Notes under the pieces: model-generated
The model's input: the letters and a program-made list of their open reading frames with translations, nothing else
Database searches by the model: none
Told to the model about the DNA's origin: nothing
Shown: piece by piece, positions 6,723-8,886 of the stretch
Layout: each line of letters opens with the position of its first letter
Numbering within the stretch: the stretch's first letter is position 1
Made by a program: the position numbers and the translations under genes
DNA from: JBKSMP01 sp964582055
GTDB taxonomy: Bacteria; Verrucomicrobiota; Verrucomicrobiia; Opitutales; UBA9783
Assembly (NCBI GenBank): GCA_964582055.1
Contig: CAZOPT010000030.1
Span: forward strand, 1 to 8,886
Length of the DNA: 8,886 nt
Reading direction: 5' to 3'

Positions 6723-8014
6723 AAAAACACATTCAACGTTGGGGAGTTGTTGGCGCTTTAATAATAAGTATAAGTGTAGTTAGTTGTATTCGTTCATTGG
6801 ATTTAATGGATATGGCCTTTACACAAGCTTTCATACAAATTTGCGAATTAATTGGGAAAGTTTTTATGAACGGATTAAAAATGCTTGTCGTCCCATTAAT
6901 TATGTCGTCAATTATCTGTGGAATTATGGGGTTTGGTTCACAAACAGAATTTCGACGCCTAGGCTTAAAGACATTTTTATTTTATTTTTTAAGTTGTTGT
7001 GTTGCAGTTGCGATTGGATTAGGGGTTGTAAACTTTTTAAAGCCGGGACATACAAATCCAGAATTGGCTGCTAAAATTTTGGGACAAGCGAATGTACTTC
7101 CAGAACATTTTGTAAGTTTAGGAAATGCAGAAGGATCAAAAATTTCCGAATTTTTCTTAAGATTATTACCCCCAAATATCTTAGCAGCAGCTACAGATAA
7201 TGCACAAATTTTAGGTTTAATTACCTTTAGTCTCTTGTTTGGTTTTTATATTGGACGATTACCGCAAAATTTACGTAAGGTTCAATGGGAATTGTGGGAA
7301 GGTATCCAGCAAATTACACGAAATATTACGCGTATTATTATTGCATTTTCACCTTTAGGTGTTTTTGGATTAGTAACACCGATTTTGCTTAATGCAGGTC
7401 TAGATTTGATTCGGCCGCTTCTATTTTTTGTTATTACAATTATTTTAGGTTTTGGGATTTATTATTTTATTTTCCTTTATTTGCTCTTACGTTTTGTGGG
7501 TAGAATTAAACCACTTGCGCATTATAAAGCAATGTTTCCAGTTACACTAATGGCATTTTCAACGGCATCTTCAGCAGCTTCATTACCCTTAGCACTTGAA
7601 AAAATTGAATCTGTAGCCCGTGTTTCTTCTAAAACAGCACGGTTTACGTTACCCTTGGGGGTTACTATCAATATGTGTGGAACAGCGCTTTATGAATGTG
7701 TTGTTGTTATTTTTATTGCGCAACTTTATCAAGTTACACAGGGGATTCAATTTGGTGTTTTGAATCAAGTTATGGTGGTGTTGATGGCGCTTTTAACTTC
7801 GGTTGGAGTTGCCGGAATTCCTGCATCAGGCTTGATTGCCATTACTATGATTTTAAGTTCAGTTGGACTTCCGATTGAATCTATTGGCGTAATTTGGGTT
7901 GTAGAACGCATTTTAGATATGTTTAGAACGGCCATTAATGTCTTCAATGATACCTGCGGTACGGTTATCATTGCACGCAGTGAAGGCGAAAGTACTGCTT
8001 ATCCTCATGTCTGA
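6719..8014 (+). CDS. Dicarboxylate/amino acid:cation symporter (DAACS, SDF family)
   Basis: This is a 431-residue inner-membrane transporter of the GltP/GltT/DctA family, with the usual length and about eight membrane helices plus two hairpins. Hairpin 1 is seen as FSTASSAASLPLALE (280-294). TM7 is INMCGTALYE (317-326), hairpin 2 is VGVAGIPASGLIAI (362-375), and TM8 is ERILDMFRTAINVFND (396-411). By alignment from memory with archaeal GltPh, the substrate residues are kept: Asp400 (D394), Arg403 (R397), Thr404 (T398), Asn407 (N401) and Asp411 (D405). This supports an acidic amino acid or dicarboxylate substrate. The family's NMDGT motif reads NMCGT, so Asp312, a third-sodium ligand, is Cys320; the TM3 ligands also differ. 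Ion coupling may therefore be unusual. The start overlaps the ligase stop by four bases, and the stop lies inside the xerD start region, so it is translationally coupled at both ends. Confidence 0.93.
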   Translation: MKKHIQRWGVVGALIISISVVSCIRSLDLMDMAFTQAFIQICELIGKVFMNGLKMLVVPLIMSSIICGIMGFGSQTEFRRLGLKTFLFYFLSCCVAVAIGLGVVNFLKPGHTNPELAAKILGQANVLPEHFVSLGNAEGSKISEFFLRLLPPNILAAATDNAQILGLITFSLLFGFYIGRLPQNLRKVQWELWEGIQQITRNITRIIIAFSPLGVFGLVTPILLNAGLDLIRPLLFFVITIILGFGIYYFIFLYLLLRFVGRIKPLAHYKAMFPVTLMAFSTASSAASLPLALEKIESVARVSSKTARFTLPLGVTINMCGTALYECVVVIFIAQLYQVTQGIQFGVLNQVMVVLMALLTSVGVAGIPASGLIAITMILSSVGLPIESIGVIWVVERILDMFRTAINVFNDTCGTVIIARSEGESTAYPHV

Positions 8015-8886
8015 AATTAAAACTTGGCTTGAAGCTTTTTTAAGCCATTTAGATCTTGAATGTGGCTTATCGAAAAATACCCTACAATCGTATCGTTATG
8101 ATTTAGAGCAATTTATCCAACTGTCTCAAGCGACAGATTTGAATATTTCAAAAAAACAAATTGAATCGTGGCAAAATTATTTATTAAACTTGAAGCCGAG
8201 TTCGCGTGCACGAAAATTCACAAGTGTAAAGCGATTTTTCGAATACCTTATTAAACAGAACCAGCTAGAAAACAATCCGTTAAGTACTGCTTTTTACCCT
8301 CGTATTAAACGTAAATTACCACAAACATTATCCTTAAAAGCAATTGAAAACTTGCAACATAGTACACTCCTTTCAACACCTCAAGGAATACGTGATCGAG
8401 CCATGATTTCCCTTATGTATAGTTGCGGTCTGCGTGTTTCAGAAATCTGTACATTGCTTTTGCAGAATCTGTTTTTAGAAGAGAATTTTTTAAAAATCTA
8501 TGGCAAGGGAAGCAAAGAACGTTTAGTACCAATAGGTTCTGTGGCTAAAGAGCATTTGACTTTTTATTTAGTGCATGGACGCCCAAAACTTCAGAAAAAA
8601 AGTAGCGGCAATTTTGTTTTTCTCAGTAGGGTAGGGAAGCCGATTTCTCGAAAAACATTTTGGGTACATTTGAAGCAATATGCACAAGCTGTTGGTATCT
8701 CTACAAATGTTTCTCCACACCTTTTAAGGCATACCTTTGCAACTCATTTACTCTGTAATGGTGCTGATTTGCGTAGTATTCAAACCATGTTGGGCCATAG
8801 TGATATCTCCACAACACAGATTTATACCCACCTTGATCCAACTCAGCTTCTCGAAACTTATAATAAATGCCATTTGCGTGCTAAAT
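8007..8886 (+). CDS. xerD: Site-specific tyrosine recombinase XerD
   Basis: XerD works with XerC at dif sites to resolve chromosome dimers at cell division. The ATG at 8007 overlaps the symporter stop by eight bases and gives the normal N-terminus (SAM-like core-binding domain, GLSKNTLQSYRYDLEQF at 19-35). The catalytic domain (~100-293) has all six family residues: Arg143 (CGLRVSE), Lys167 (YGKGSKER), His238 and Arg241 (HLLRHTF), His264 (LGHSDISTT) and nucleophile Tyr273 (IYTHLD). They sit five to six positions before their E. coli XerD equivalents. 293 codons are present and the last base of the window is T. The C-terminus (LETYNKCHLRAK) looks like a normal XerD end, so probably only the last two bases of the stop are cut off. 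XerD is preferred over XerC on the C-terminal sequence. No dif site is visible here. Confidence 0.92.
   Translation, partial: MSEIKTWLEAFLSHLDLECGLSKNTLQSYRYDLEQFIQLSQATDLNISKKQIESWQNYLLNLKPSSRARKFTSVKRFFEYLIKQNQLENNPLSTAFYPRIKRKLPQTLSLKAIENLQHSTLLSTPQGIRDRAMISLMYSCGLRVSEICTLLLQNLFLEENFLKIYGKGSKERLVPIGSVAKEHLTFYLVHGRPKLQKKSSGNFVFLSRVGKPISRKTFWVHLKQYAQAVGISTNVSPHLLRHTFATHLLCNGADLRSIQTMLGHSDISTTQIYTHLDPTQLLETYNKCHLRAK

Overview
The window is an AT-rich, gene-dense bacterial segment. All eight recognisable genes lie on the + strand, with short or overlapping junctions. None of the eight start codons has a convincing Shine-Dalgarno sequence. The gene set is a prepilin-like protein, a STAS plus SpoIIE-type phosphatase pair, class II lysyl-tRNA synthetase, sugar-polymer genes, a DAACS symporter and XerD. 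It points to a free-living or host-associated Gram-negative bacterium. The feel of the proteins suggests Verrucomicrobiota (Opitutales/Puniceicoccales-like), but that placement is a judgement from memory and not proven here.

Layout. Positions 1-182 hold AT-rich sequence with a TATAAT element directly in front of a type IV prepilin/pseudopilin-like gene (183-779). A 133-base spacer carries a good sigma70-like promoter (873-900). This drives a STAS anti-anti-sigma protein (913-1410) overlapped by a membrane-anchored GAF-SpoIIE phosphatase (1410-2828), two parts of a partner-switching signalling module; the kinase/anti-sigma partner is not in the window. Then follow lysS (2867-4330), a GT8 glycosyltransferase (4334-5272), an O-antigen ligase/polymerase family membrane protein (5329-6722, interrupted by an N gap), a glutamate/dicarboxylate-type symporter (6719-8014) and xerD (8007 to the window end, apparently lacking only the last two bases of its stop codon). 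The genes from lysS to xerD are probably co-transcribed.

Main points for a second look. (1) The 100-N gap at 6359-6458 is flanked by exactly the same 55 bases on each side. Removing the gap and one copy restores one uninterrupted 412-residue ligase, so the gap and frame break are almost certainly assembly artefacts. (2) The spacer before the ligase gene holds a decayed fragment of a second GT8 N-terminus, so the sugar-transferase locus was once larger. (3) The symporter has Cys where the family has Asp in the NMDGT motif, together with changes at other third-sodium-site positions, while its substrate-binding residues are intact. (4) The ligase carries an in-frame 12-base tandem repeat (GITN units). 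(5) -10-like elements sit unusually close to several start codons and Shine-Dalgarno sequences are absent, suggesting leaderless or very short-leader messages. I found no clear previously undescribed system: no CRISPR array, phage, toxin-antitoxin pair, tRNA or rRNA is visible.
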